41,414 nt of DNA from Methanobrevibacter sp. Lineage in GTDB: Archaea > Methanobacteriota > Methanobacteria > Methanobacteriales > Methanobacteriaceae. Position 1 is the stretch's first letter. Each line of letters opens with the position of its first letter. Positions 31,815 through 41,320 of the stretch are shown here, in pieces. The stretch lies in the NCBI RefSeq assembly GCF_017432245.1, contig NZ_JAFRJO010000058.1, forward strand, positions 1 to 41,414, read 5' to 3'. The translations under genes and the position numbers were made by a program. Under the pieces are notes generated by a model. That model made no database searches. It saw nothing but the letters and a program-made list of their open reading frames with translations, and was not told where the DNA came from.

Positions 31815-32537
31815 CTATTCAGAACTATACCTGTTTTTTAAAGCTTCATGTTGGAGTTCGCTAATTTTCATACATCCTTCCATAGCTAAATCCAAAGCTT
31901 CTTCAAATTCTTCTTCAGTTAAGTTACCGTCTGCTTGGAGTAAAGTAATTTCACCGGTTCTTGGCATGATTGCGATAGGAACGTCAGCTTGTCCTTCCTT
32001 ATCCTCTTTTTCAGATAAGTCCAATACAATTTGGTCATTCACTTTACCTGCAGCACAGCCCACTACAATATCCTTCATTGGAATTCCTGCATCAGCTAAA
32101 GCAACAGCAGCTGCGGTAATTCCTGCACAACGGGTTCCACCTTCTGCTTCAATAACTTCAATTGATACATCAACCATAGATCTTGGGAAAGATTCCAACA
32201 TTAAAGCAGGTCTGAGTGCATCAGCAGCTATTTTGGAAATTTCAGTTGATCTTCTATCTGGACCAGGTCTTTTACGGTCATCTACTGAAAATGGAGCCAT
32301 ATTGTATCTTACTCTAATTACACCAGTATTAGGTTTTAATAAACGTCTGATATAGGATTCTCTAGGACCATAAACAGATGCTAAAATTTTATTTCCACCA
32401 ACTTCCAAGTAAGCAGAACCATCTGCTCTTTTCAAGACTCCAGCTTCAATTTTAATTGGACGGAGCTCATCATAAGCTCTTCCATCAGCTCTTAATTCTT
32501 TGTCATTTGAGATAATAAAAAACACCTCTTCTTGCAT
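31815..32537 (-). CDS. rrp41: Exosome complex exonuclease Rrp41
   Basis: The catalytic RNase PH-fold subunit of the exosome, which degrades or tails RNA using phosphate or nucleoside diphosphates. It has the opening [21 protein letters not shown], the RNA-binding [22 protein letters not shown] loop, and AALRPALM and [18 protein letters not shown] with the phosphate and catalytic residues. The start is uncertain. The ATG at 32537 (used here) and the one at 32549 have no ribosome binding site. GAGGTG (32523-32528) lies six bases before an in-frame ATT at 32516, which would give 233 residues opening [12 protein letters not shown]. Confidence 0.95.
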   Translation of the reverse strand: MQEEVFFIISNDKELRADGRAYDELRPIKIEAGVLKRADGSAYLEVGGNKILASVYGPRESYIRRLLKPNTGVIRVRYNMAPFSVDDRKRPGPDRRSTEISKIAADALRPALMLESFPRSMVDVSIEVIEAEGGTRCAGITAAAVALADAGIPMKDIVVGCAAGKVNDQIVLDLSEKEDKEGQADVPIAIMPRTGEITLLQADGNLTEEEFEEALDLAMEGCMKISELQHEALKNRYSSE

Positions 32538-32596
32538 CACATTAATCATTAATCATTTAATACAAACAATAATTATTAAATTTTAAATTCAACAGC

Positions 32597-34054
32597 TTAA
32601 ATACCTCTTCCTTGTGAAATGTTTAAAGTAGGAGATTTAGAATTATCTGCACGACTTAAATCAAAAGAAGATTTATTGTTCTTTTTTTGCTCATTGATGT
32701 ATTCATAAGTGTCCATGAAATTAGGCTTTTTGGATTTTTCATCCTTTGAATCATCTTCTGAAGTCTCTTCATTTTCGTCTTCATTTTCTTCATCTTCAGA
32801 TTCTTCAACAGCTTCTTCATCTTCCTCTTCTGGACTTTCTTCGGAATCTTCTTCAATGTTTTCTTCATCTTCAGATTCTTCAACAGATTCCTCTTCAGAA
32901 TCATCTAAATCTTCATCATCTTCAGAATCTTCTTCAACTTCAGAATCATCTTCAGAATCTTCTTCGTCTTCAGATTCTTCAACAATTTCATCTCCGTCTT
33001 CAGAAATAGCATCAGAGATTACATCTTCCAATTCCTCATCAGAGATATCGTCTTCAAAGTCTTCGATGTCATCATCTGAAGTCTCTAAATCATCATCTTT
33101 ATCTTCCTCTTCAGAATCCTCATCATCTAAGTCTTCTTCATCAATATCCTCGTAATCTTCAGTTTCATCATTGAAGTCTTCTAAGTCCTCTTCAAATTCA
33201 TCATCTTCAGAATCATCATCTAAGTCTTCTTCTGAGTCTTCGTCAATGAATCCTTCTTCAGCTAATTCCTTTTCGACCTCATCTCTGAAATCTTGAAGTT
33301 CAGGTTTTTTCAAGCCATCTTCGAATGCATCCTCTTCAATCTCTTCCTCTACTTCTTCAACTTCTTCCTCTTCTGGAGGCAATTCGCCGTCAATAAGTAA
33401 ACAAAGCTTGTTTTTAATTCTATCAGTTAAACCAGATGTATGAGCTTCTTTTTCGATTAACTTGATAATGTTTTTAACGATTTGTTCCATGTCTTCATTA
33501 CCTTTTACCCAAACAAGACCATTTTGACCGACTACAATCTTACAGCCGGTTTTATCCTTGATCATGTTGATCATGGAACCTTTCTTACCAATTAAACGAG
33601 GTACTTTGGTTGGAGCGATATCTACGATAACTCCACCTTTGAATTTGCCCATTCCACGGCCTTTTAAACCTAATTTAACCTTTTTAACTTCATCAACATC
33701 AACGATTCTTAAGAAAAGAACATCCCCGATATCAAATACTCTACTTAATTCCTTTTTCTCTCTTCCGAATACTTCAGATGCAGGCAAGATACCAGAGTAT
33801 GGTGAGTTAATGTCTACTCCCCACATTGAAAATCTGACATCATCGATTTTACCAATAACCACATCTCCTTTTTTAGGAAGATATTTGCTTTTCAAAGGAA
33901 TTACACTAATTTTCTTATTTCTTAAAGAAACTAAACCTAAGAGTTTGGAACATATTTTTCCATCATCTTCAAAGGTTCCTCTTCCTGGATAATAATCATC
34001 CTCTGCTAATAATTCTCCAGGAACAACTAAATCTTTTTCATTCACATATATCAT
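32597..34054 (-). CDS. rrp4: Exosome RNA-binding protein Rrp4 with long acidic tail
   Basis: Cap subunit of the archaeal exosome. Residues about 1-65 form the N-terminal domain ([24 protein letters not shown]), about 65-135 an S1 domain, and about 145-205 a KH domain ([29 protein letters not shown]). From about residue 220 to 450 follows an extraordinary tail of Glu, Asp and Ser, containing repeated EDSEDDSE-type units, then a basic/polar end. Normal Rrp4 is 230-320 residues; this is 485. The tail DNA is repetitive: a 28-bp block at 32784-32811 recurs at 32859-32886, 75 bases away. ATG 34054 is the family start; one more ATG lies five codons upstream. Confidence 0.94.
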   Translation of the reverse strand: MIYVNEKDLVVPGELLAEDDYYPGRGTFEDDGKICSKLLGLVSLRNKKISVIPLKSKYLPKKGDVVIGKIDDVRFSMWGVDINSPYSGILPASEVFGREKKELSRVFDIGDVLFLRIVDVDEVKKVKLGLKGRGMGKFKGGVIVDIAPTKVPRLIGKKGSMINMIKDKTGCKIVVGQNGLVWVKGNEDMEQIVKNIIKLIEKEAHTSGLTDRIKNKLCLLIDGELPPEEEEVEEVEEEIEEDAFEDGLKKPELQDFRDEVEKELAEEGFIDEDSEEDLDDDSEDDEFEEDLEDFNDETEDYEDIDEEDLDDEDSEEEDKDDDLETSDDDIEDFEDDISDEELEDVISDAISEDGDEIVEESEDEEDSEDDSEVEEDSEDDEDLDDSEEESVEESEDEENIEEDSEESPEEEDEEAVEESEDEENEDENEETSEDDSKDEKSKKPNFMDTYEYINEQKKNNKSSFDLSRADNSKSPTLNISQGRGI

Positions 34055-34193
34055 ACATATACTTCCCATAAGAGTATATTAAATTCAACTACACACCTAA
34101 ATTAAAACACCTATAAGTTAATTCAATTAGTCTCTTATTCTCTAATCAAATTAAAATCCATAGCCATTTATTGCCATAGATTGAAACATATAG

Positions 34194-34898
34194 TTAATTT
34201 ATTAATTTAGTTTCAGCTTCTCCTCCTGAGATAGAAGCCATTTTATGATTAAAATCATCTTGAAGACCACCAGGCATTTCCACAATTCCAATCCAAGAAC
34301 CATCTTGTTGCCATTCTTCATTTACAATTTTTCCAAATGGGCGAATTGCAGAATAGGCTTGACCTGCCGCTGTGCTTGGCAATCTAACAGCCATTTTAAC
34401 TTTTTCAAATTTAATTGGGATTAAAACTTTAATTGCTTTTAAAGCTATTTGAACCTGTTCATCAACAGATTTAAATGCATCGACTTTAACTTTTGCCTCA
34501 TTCATTGCATTTTCAATTCTCATTGCAGGGTGGGGAAGACCGTTTTGAGGGTTAATACCTTCTCTAGCTATTTTGGCAATAACCTGTTTTCTCTTGTCCT
34601 CTTGCATTTGTCTTCTCTGCTCAGCAGTTAATTGAACATGCCCTTTTTTAAGAATTTGGCTAGCCACTTCCAAAACATCAGTTGTTCCAAATACCTTTTC
34701 CATAGCTTCTTCAGAAGCCTTATCTCCTTTTTTGGAATCCTTGAATATTTCTTCAACAGCCAATATGTCTTCAATTTCAATTTCTTTTTCATTATCTGGA
34801 TTTCTAAAGTCTGCAGCTAAATCAGGATCAACTAAAATTTCAAATTTTTCTCCAAAAGATTCTAATCTTGCAATAATAGCATCATCTACATTTACCAT
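34194..34898 (-). CDS. Ribosome maturation factor SBDS homologue
   Basis: Archaeal homologue of the Shwachman-Bodian-Diamond protein that, with EF-2-like GTPases, releases the anti-association factor aIF6 from the large ribosomal subunit. 234 residues: N-terminal FYSH domain ([24 protein letters not shown]), helical middle with [33 protein letters not shown], and a C-terminal RNA-recognition-like domain. The usual length. ATG 34898 has a GGTGAG site. It lies between the proteasome alpha and rrp4 genes as in other archaea. Confidence 0.95.
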   Translation of the reverse strand: MVNVDDAIIARLESFGEKFEILVDPDLAADFRNPDNEKEIEIEDILAVEEIFKDSKKGDKASEEAMEKVFGTTDVLEVASQILKKGHVQLTAEQRRQMQEDKRKQVIAKIAREGINPQNGLPHPAMRIENAMNEAKVKVDAFKSVDEQVQIALKAIKVLIPIKFEKVKMAVRLPSTAAGQAYSAIRPFGKIVNEEWQQDGSWIGIVEMPGGLQDDFNHKMASISGGEAETKLIN

Positions 34899-35001
34899 GC
34901 TTACTCACCAAAAACCAATTAATTTGATATCTTTTAATACATTTAAAAAATAAAAAATGTATGAAAATTTAAATACATTAATAAAAATGTAAAAATGAAA
35001 A

Positions 35002-35020
35002 TGAGTTCAAAATGAACTCA
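35002..35020 (-). terminator. Hairpin terminator after psmA
   Basis: TGAGTTCA-x3-TGAACTCA with T-runs on both sides lies about 180 bases after the proteasome alpha stop and 100 before SBDS. It probably divides the super-cluster into two transcripts. The sequence between it and the psmA stop (35021-35198) shows no gene. Confidence 0.65.
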
Positions 35021-35198
35021 AAAATTAAAATATAAAAATTTAAGAGATAGTTAAATAATTTTAGAAAACTTAGGGCTTTTTCAAACCAGTAAGTTTTATT
35101 AGATATACTTAACGATCATCCTTAAATGTTTATGTTTGCTTAAGACTTTTTCTGAAAGAACTAGCTTTACGCCAAACTTTGCAGTTTCCCTTAAAGCC

Positions 35199-36092
35199 TT
35201 ACTCTTCAGAATCTTTTTCACCATCGCTTTCTTCAGTAACATTTTCATCGACTACATCTTCAGAAGTCTCTTCGGAAGCTTCAGCCTCTGCAGTTTCATC
35301 TGCTTCTTTTTCAACTACTTCTTCAGCCTCTTCCTCAGATTCTTCTTCCTCTTCTTCAGCATTTCTCTCAAGAAGAGCTTCGACATACTCAGATACTTCA
35401 TCATCAGAAAGTTTTCTGTAGCTTTGAGTATCTACTTCAATGACAGCTATTTCAACGCTTTGAGCGGTAGTTCTGCCTTCAGTAGCTTCATAAAGTGCAT
35501 CTAAACCTAAGCTGATTGCATCTTCTAAGCTAATGTCATCATCATATCTTTCTTCAAAGACGTCCATAGCTGCTTGTACACCAGATCCAATAGCAGTTGC
35601 TTTGTATTCAATTAAAGCTCCACTTGGGTCTGTTTCGAATAATTTAACGTCATCACCATTCACTCCACCAATGATGAGTGCTGAACCGAAAGGCCTTACA
35701 CCACCATTTTGAGTGTACATTTGTTTCATGTCACAGATTTTTTTAGCTAAACCTCCAACGAGAATTGGTTCATTATAAGTTATTCTGTTAATTTGAGACT
35801 CAATACGTGCTCTTTCAATCAATGCTCTTGCATCAGCTACAAGACCAGAGGTAGCAGCACCGATATGATTGTCGATTTGGAATATTTTTTCAATAGATTT
35901 TGCTTCAACTAATCTGCTTACAGTTCTTTTATCTACAATGAGAACTACACCTTCTTTGGATTTAAGACCTAAAGAGGTGGTTCCTCTTTTTACAGCTTCT
36001 CTTGCATATTCTACTTGGAAAAGTCTTCCATCTGGACTGAATACAGTAATTGCTCTGTCGTATCCAGCATTTTGTTGTTGTAAAGGTTGCAT
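35199..36092 (-). CDS. psmA: 20S proteasome subunit alpha with acidic C-terminal tail
   Basis: Outer-ring subunit of the archaeal proteasome that gates substrate entry and binds the PAN ATPase. Residues 1-240 are a standard alpha subunit: [34 protein letters not shown] and a DALYEATEG segment. From about residue 242 follows a tail of more than 50 residues, nearly all Glu, Asp, Ala, Val and Ser, which ordinary archaeal alpha subunits (about 240-250) lack. ATG 36092 has an AGGTGATA site. It lies between pop5 and SBDS in the cluster, but separated from pop5 by an inserted surface-protein gene on the other strand. Confidence 0.95.
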   Translation of the reverse strand: MQPLQQQNAGYDRAITVFSPDGRLFQVEYAREAVKRGTTSLGLKSKEGVVLIVDKRTVSRLVEAKSIEKIFQIDNHIGAATSGLVADARALIERARIESQINRITYNEPILVGGLAKKICDMKQMYTQNGGVRPFGSALIIGGVNGDDVKLFETDPSGALIEYKATAIGSGVQAAMDVFEERYDDDISLEDAISLGLDALYEATEGRTTAQSVEIAVIEVDTQSYRKLSDDEVSEYVEALLERNAEEEEEESEEEAEEVVEKEADETAEAEASEETSEDVVDENVTEESDGEKDSEE

Positions 36093-36734
36093 TTAATATC
36101 ACCTATTTTTTCTAAAATTTTAAATTTCACAAACAAATTACTTAATAAATTACATATTTTATTTAAAATCAATCCAATTTATCTAAGCTAAGCAATGATG
36201 TTTATAATCTATTAAATAATAATTAAAAGATTTAAATGAAATTTAAATCAAATACTGAATTATTTAATATTTACTTATTCTATCTTATTTCATCTTATTT
36301 CAAAATCACAGTTATTTAAAAAGAAAATATAAAATTTTAACTGTAATTTTCATTAAACAATTGCATTTAAACAAATTCAAATTAATCTTAAAAAATAAAC
36401 CAAACATTCTGTTATTTGGTAATATGTATTTTATTGATATTTCTGTCAATAATATATTATTATAAAGTTACTTATAAATGTAATGATTTATTTATGATTT
36501 TTTATGAACATGATCCATATTATCTTAATTCAAAGAACTGGAATATTATTAAAAAAGGCGAAATTTTGCCTAAAAAGATAAAATAAGCCCAAATAAAAAA
36601 AATAGAAAAACATTAAATAAAATAAAAAATAAAAAATAAAACTATATTTATAAAAATATTAAGCTTTTATTCAAAAAAATAACATATGATTAAAAATAAG
36701 GAAAATGAATAAAAGCCAGGATTGAGGACTATTT
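36093..36734. promoter_or_regulatory. Divergent promoter region between psmA and a surface protein
   Basis: About 640 bases without a gene. On the minus strand, A+T boxes near 36157-36166 are the likely psmA promoter. On the plus strand a TATTTATAAAA-type box lies at about 36650-36658 for the surface protein. An inverted repeat TTATTGA-x8-TCAATAA lies at 36431-36452. The long spacer is consistent with the surface gene having been inserted between two genes that are normally adjacent. Confidence 0.45.
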
Positions 36735-39179
36735 ATGCGCATTGGAAAAACTATTTTTAGTAAGAAAAATATTTTAATCACATTATTGATATTTGCTTTA
36801 ATCCTTTCAATTTCAAGTGTTTCAGCAAGTGAAGGTGACAATATTAATCTAAATGATGGAGAAAGTTTAGATACTGCTATTGAAAGTGATATAAACAATA
36901 ATGAAATTGGGAATATCGGTGAAGATACAATTTTAAATGAAGGGGATTCCAATGATTCCTCTAATGATGAAACAAATGATGATGGAACAAGCAATGATGA
37001 AACAAGCGATGATACAACAGAACCTGAGGAGGAAACAGTAAGCATTACAGCTAAAGACCTTACTAAATATTATAAGGGAACTGCTAAGTACTCTGCCAGA
37101 TTGGTGGATGAGAATGGAAATGCTATTCCAAATAGACTTGTTTCAATTACATTCAATAATAAGGTTTACAATAGAACAACTGATAAAAACGGATATGTCT
37201 CACTGTCAATTAATGCAAATGTAGGAACTTATAAAATATTAGTTAAGGATCTTACAAGCGGCACTAAAATGACATCAACTGTAAAAATTTTAAGCACCAT
37301 CAAATCAAGCGATATTTCTAAAGTTGTAAAAGATGCCAGAAGATTCAAAGCTACTTTCCTAACTAATAATGGAAAACCCTTTATTTACACACATATTAAA
37401 TTTAAGATCAATGGCAAAACTTACAAAGTGAAAACAAACGGCAATGGTGTAGCAAGCTTATCCTTAATAAATCTTAAGAAAGGAACCTACAAAATAGTTT
37501 CCTATAATATTGATGGCTTAAGTAAAGTCAATTATGTCAAAGTTGTGAAAACAGCTAAAACTAAACTTTTAGCAAAGAATTACATATTCCTTATTGGTGA
37601 TAAAAAAGTGATTAGAGTTACTTTGCATAATCAATTTAATTATGCGCCTGGCCGTGGAAAAGTAGTTAAATTTGTTGTCAATGGTAAATCATACAAGAAA
37701 AAGACTAATTCCAAAGGTGTTGCAATCTTAACTCTCCCTAAATTAAAAAAGGGCACTTACACTGTAAAATATTACTTCGCAGGAAACAAATACTACAAGG
37801 CATCAAGCGCTAAGAGTAAAGTAATCATCTTGCCTAATAAAAGTTCTAAATTAAATGCAGTGGGCACTAAAGTATTCGGATATGGTGCAAAGACAAAATT
37901 TAAAGTAAAATTAACTGCAAGCGGGTTTGCAATACCAGATAGGAAAATCATAATAAGCGTGAAAAATATGAATTACACTCGAGTAACAGATAATTCAGGT
38001 ATCGCTTATCTTACAATTGGAATGAGAATAGGCAATTATGAAATGTCTTATAAATTTAATGGGGACTCTGAAGTAAATGCTGCAAGCGGAAAAACAAACA
38101 TTACCGTTAGGGAAAGAACTGGAACAAATATTACTTGGAGAAGTTCCGATTCATTCTACCAAGGCCCTCAGTATTATTATGTCCAATTAACTGATTTGAA
38201 CAATAACAGATTAGCAAATAAAGTTCTAAAATTGACAGTTAACAATGTAAATTATCAAGCTACAACAAATGCTAATGGAATTGCTAAATTCACTGCAAAT
38301 GTACGCCCAGGCAATACCACTGTACACTTTTCATTTGCCGGTGACAATTACTATGCCCCAAGTTCAAATAAGCAAAAAATCTCTGTTGAGAAAAGGGATT
38401 TCAATGGATTTGGATATTGGTTATTCGGATCAAACATGAAAAAAGTAGATCTTAATCTCCTTGCAAATAAAGGAACCACTGACATATTCCTAAATTTCCA
38501 AGCATTAACATTGCATGGCGAATCCACAGTAGAGAACTGGATTGGCAATGCAAACAAATTAGGCATAAGAGTCCATATCTGGATGCAAACATTCCATTAT
38601 GGTTCAACTTGGATAAACCCAGTGAAGAATGGCGCTCCAAATTATGCAGAATTTGATAAAATAATTGCCAAGGCAAAACATTATGCAAGTGTAAAAGGTG
38701 TTTCAGGCATTCACTTTGATTATTTAAGATATCCTGGAAACGCTTACAAAACTAAAGGATCAACCAATGCAATAAGCACCTTTGTGAAAAGAGCATGCAA
38801 TGCACTTCATGCTTCACATCCAAAAACCATTCTTTCTGCATCCATTATGCCAGAAAAAACCAGTAGCGCTTATTATTATGGTCAAGACTACTCAGTGATA
38901 AGTAAATATATGGATATAGTCATGCCAATGATTTATAAAGGCAATTATCATAAGAATAGCACTTGGATTACCACTACTACAAAATGGTATAAAACAAACT
39001 CTAAAGGAGCAAAAGTTTGGGTGGGATTACAATCATATAAATCAGATGCTGATGTTACCAAACTTTCTTATAATGCACTTAAAACAGATGCGCAAGCTGC
39101 ATTGAATGGAAATGGTGATGGAGTATTGATGTTCAGATGGGGACTTAGCCAAATGCTAGACTTCCTTTCCCTAAAATAG
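36735..39179 (+). CDS. Secreted Ig-like-repeat protein with glycoside-hydrolase-like barrel
   Basis: 814 residues: signal peptide (about 1-33, ending SVSAS), an acidic Asn/Asp/Glu/Ser/Thr linker (about 34-98), and five Ig-like (Big-type) repeats of about 85-95 residues (about 100-550). Each repeat carries a G(N)xx(Y)(K)xxT(N)xxG(V/I)AxLxxxxxxGxY-like signature. The C-terminal domain (555-814) looks like a TIM-barrel glycoside hydrolase-like protein of the GHL10/DUF4015 kind. It contains GIHFDYLRYPG (about 658-668, putative catalytic Asp), SASIMPE (about 700-706), DIVMPMIY and, near the end, GVLMFRWGLS. No anchor was seen. Its likely target is a wall or host/microbial glycan. ATG 36735 has a GAGG site. 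It lies on the opposite strand inside the proteasome/RNase P cluster. Catalysis is not proven. Confidence 0.8.
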   Translation: MRIGKTIFSKKNILITLLIFALILSISSVSASEGDNINLNDGESLDTAIESDINNNEIGNIGEDTILNEGDSNDSSNDETNDDGTSNDETSDDTTEPEEETVSITAKDLTKYYKGTAKYSARLVDENGNAIPNRLVSITFNNKVYNRTTDKNGYVSLSINANVGTYKILVKDLTSGTKMTSTVKILSTIKSSDISKVVKDARRFKATFLTNNGKPFIYTHIKFKINGKTYKVKTNGNGVASLSLINLKKGTYKIVSYNIDGLSKVNYVKVVKTAKTKLLAKNYIFLIGDKKVIRVTLHNQFNYAPGRGKVVKFVVNGKSYKKKTNSKGVAILTLPKLKKGTYTVKYYFAGNKYYKASSAKSKVIILPNKSSKLNAVGTKVFGYGAKTKFKVKLTASGFAIPDRKIIISVKNMNYTRVTDNSGIAYLTIGMRIGNYEMSYKFNGDSEVNAASGKTNITVRERTGTNITWRSSDSFYQGPQYYYVQLTDLNNNRLANKVLKLTVNNVNYQATTNANGIAKFTANVRPGNTTVHFSFAGDNYYAPSSNKQKISVEKRDFNGFGYWLFGSNMKKVDLNLLANKGTTDIFLNFQALTLHGESTVENWIGNANKLGIRVHIWMQTFHYGSTWINPVKNGAPNYAEFDKIIAKAKHYASVKGVSGIHFDYLRYPGNAYKTKGSTNAISTFVKRACNALHASHPKTILSASIMPEKTSSAYYYGQDYSVISKYMDIVMPMIYKGNYHKNSTWITTTTKWYKTNSKGAKVWVGLQSYKSDADVTKLSYNALKTDAQAALNGNGDGVLMFRWGLSQMLDFLSLK

Positions 39180-39219
39180 CTGATTAAAAAAATAATCCAA
39201 GAATAAATATTTAAATTTC

Positions 39220-39240
39220 GAATCCATCATTGATGGATTC
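39220..39240 (+). terminator. Palindromic terminator of the surface-protein gene
   Basis: A perfect GAATCCATCA-T-TGATGGATTC inverted repeat, about 40 bases after the stop, is followed within about six bases by a run of seven T on the plus strand. The remainder of 39180-39420 is A+T-rich spacer without a gene. Confidence 0.8.
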
Positions 39241-39420
39241 ATTGCTATTTTTTTATAAATTAATTAGATTTTACAAAAATTTTCTAAAATATTTAAAACT
39301 CTTTTAAGAATAATTAAAAATAATAAAAAAAGTTAAAACCCATTTTTTAAAAAATATATAAAATAAAAGGGTATGAAATCTTTTTTAAAAAATATAAAAA
39401 ATAAAATTAATTTAAGAAAA

Positions 39421-39798
39421 CTAATCTTCAATAAATTTAGAAATTCCAGATTTGATTGTTCCTGAAACTCCAATTGTGTTGATGGCAATTCTTTTTTTAT
39501 TTTGCCTTGTTAAAGTAGACAGTGCAACCCTTACATCATCTTCATAAGATCTCCCACATCTTAAGACTGTCTTATAATTGAAAATAGCTTCATTATTTTG
39601 AGTGCTTTCTTCAATAAGGTAGTGTCTCATAACCCATAAATCAAAGTTGCTTGAATGGTTCTCTCCCCAGTATCTAATACAAGCATCCCAGCTATATGAA
39701 AGCATATCCTCTATAGAAATTTCCACTTCTGACTTTATATCAAGAATCAAATAATGATGATTCTTCCTAAGTGTAGGAGGCAATACCTTAAGCTTCAT
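39421..39798 (-). CDS. rnp2: RNase P protein component 2 (Pop5)
   Basis: A protein subunit of archaeal RNase P, 125 residues. MKLKVLPPTLRKNHHYLIL matches the Pop5 N-terminal strand, followed by helical LSYSWDACIRYWGE and FNYKTVLRCGRSYEDDVRVALSTL. The start is ATG 39798 with AAGGAGG six bases upstream; longer in-frame starts exist but lack a site. The start overlaps the end of the Rpp30 gene by 11 bases in another frame, so the two are translationally coupled. Pop5 works as a complex with Rpp30. Confidence 0.92.
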   Translation of the reverse strand: MKLKVLPPTLRKNHHYLILDIKSEVEISIEDMLSYSWDACIRYWGENHSSNFDLWVMRHYLIEESTQNNEAIFNYKTVLRCGRSYEDDVRVALSTLTRQNKKRIAINTIGVSGTIKSGISKFIED

Positions 39799-40744
39799 AT
39801 TCATCCTCCTTAATTTGAATATCATCAATCAATTCAAAATCATCATCTAACAAAACCTCATCAATATCATCAATCAATTCAAAATCATCATCCATAAAAT
39901 CATCATCAATTAAATCATCTTGAAAGTCTTCAGATTCATTAAATTCTTCCAAATCACTATCCATATTATCATAAGTGTCTGTGAAATCATCGGTATCAAT
40001 AAGTTTTACACCATTTACAATCATGTCATGTCTTTCCTTATTGAAATCAACAATCTTTTTAGGGTAATAGTAAAATCCATTATAGATTTCTTCATCACTA
40101 AACCCAATGGATTTGAAGAAAGCTGCAATGTCTCTTGTAGAGCGGACATGATAAATTGATTTGGAATCTGTTGTTAGAATCAAAGGAAACTTGAATTTGC
40201 GATGAAACATCATTATTTCCTTAAAACTGCTTATTACACGAGCCCTATATTTAAGGCGATTGTTTAAAATATCCCTAAAGCATAATTCAATAGCTACATT
40301 ATTCCTTTGAGCTTCCTTTGCCAAGACGTGATTCATTCCAGAATCCTTTCTCTTATAGTAAGGTCTTGACAAAACATCAATTCTGCGGTTTTCACATACA
40401 CTGCGATTGATCTTTAAGTCTCCACCTAAGCAACTGATGTAATTGGATTTATTGCGATATCTATTGATGATTTTTCTAATTTCATTGGAATCAGCATTGA
40501 GAATATTTATTCCCATAGAAAGCTCAGCATGCTCAAAATTAGTTTTTTTATTCCTATAGGTCTGATTGAAGTCTATATTTGACAATTCATCAATCAAATC
40601 ATCCTTATATTCTAGAGCTTTTTCAAAATTGTCATGAGAATAATTCAAATTAAGATAATCCCAACCGAACTTATTGGCTTCCTTGACTAAAGCCAAGTCA
40701 TTTTCGTAATTCTGTCCTCTTAAATTCAAGTCATAAAATTTCAT
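39788..40744 (-). CDS. rnp3: RNase P protein component 3 (Rpp30) with acidic tail
   Basis: TIM-barrel RNase P subunit that pairs with Pop5. Core residues 1-235: KFYDLNLRGQNYEND, LGWDYLNLNYSH-like GWDYLNLNYSHDN, HAELSMGINILNADS, and AIELCFRDILN; LILTTDSKSIYHVRSTRDIAAFF is typical. Residues about 236-318 are a tail rich in Asp and Glu that includes a repeat (DDDFELIDDI twice). Ordinary Rpp30 is about 210-240 residues, so the tail is an extension. The end overlaps pop5 by 11 bases. ATG 40744 is the family start; its ribosome binding site is weak. Confidence 0.92.
   Translation of the reverse strand: MKFYDLNLRGQNYENDLALVKEANKFGWDYLNLNYSHDNFEKALEYKDDLIDELSNIDFNQTYRNKKTNFEHAELSMGINILNADSNEIRKIINRYRNKSNYISCLGGDLKINRSVCENRRIDVLSRPYYKRKDSGMNHVLAKEAQRNNVAIELCFRDILNNRLKYRARVISSFKEIMMFHRKFKFPLILTTDSKSIYHVRSTRDIAAFFKSIGFSDEEIYNGFYYYPKKIVDFNKERHDMIVNGVKLIDTDDFTDTYDNMDSDLEEFNESEDFQDDLIDDDFMDDDFELIDDIDEVLLDDDFELIDDIQIKEDEYEA
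39819..39892. repeat. 29-bp direct repeat in the Rpp30 acidic tail
   Basis: A 29-bp block occurs at 39819-39847 and 39864-39892 (period 45 bp, 15 codons) and encodes the repeated DDDFELIDDI motif. It keeps the frame, which suggests recent expansion by duplication. Confidence 0.9.
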
Positions 40745-40879
40745 TTGATTACCTTAATCGCTTTTTAAAAATAATTTATATAAAAATAATTTATTTAAAC
40801 AATATTGATTAATTCTCTTTAAAATAACTCATAAAAAAGAATATATTTTATAATTTATTTTTACTGTTTAAAATAGTTT

Positions 40880-41320
40880 CTAATCATTCTTGATATTCTC
40901 AGGGAATATTTCAGAGATTTTCTTAATTGCAACCTCTTTTTTAGCAGGATAAGCAGCTATTTTGATCTTTAGATGGATGCTGTCTCCACCATCGAGAATC
41001 TCCCACTCTTCTTCCAAAGCCTTTTCTTTAGATAACCTTAAGAACAGATTACCCTTTTCATCCATTTTCCTATCCAAATCATTATATAATTTAATCAATT
41101 GGTCTTCTCCAATGGATTCCACAAGAGTGTTTAGGAATTCTTTTGTTTCCCTTTTTTTGGAAACGGTTCCAGTCAAAATAAGCATTTTCTCTTCCAAAAG
41201 ACCTTCTGCCTCTTCCACTTCAGGTTCTGCAGTAGGCAATATATTCAAAAGAGCTTCTAAAACTTCATCTTTATCCTCATTTTCGTAAATAAAGACACGA
41301 TATCTGATATTATGAATCAT
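40880..41320 (-). CDS. COG1325-type RNA-binding (exosome-linked) protein
   Basis: 146 residues from ATG 41320, opening MIHNIRYRVFIYENEDKDEVLEALLNILP. It contains an ILTGTVSKKRETKEFLNTL segment and an IHLKIKIAAYPAKKEV end. This matches the archaeal RNA-binding family (PF01877) that usually heads this cluster next to the L15e and Rpp30 genes. The frame runs nine codons further upstream with no better site. The gene before it lies outside the window. Confidence 0.85.
   Translation of the reverse strand: MIHNIRYRVFIYENEDKDEVLEALLNILPTAEPEVEEAEGLLEEKMLILTGTVSKKRETKEFLNTLVESIGEDQLIKLYNDLDRKMDEKGNLFLRLSKEKALEEEWEILDGGDSIHLKIKIAAYPAKKEVAIKKISEIFPENIKND

Noticed and set aside
32709-33155. Plus-strand Ser-rich frame of 148 codons opposite the Rrp4 tail
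   Set aside because: It is the antisense of the Glu/Asp/Ser codon repeats of Rrp4, not an independent gene.
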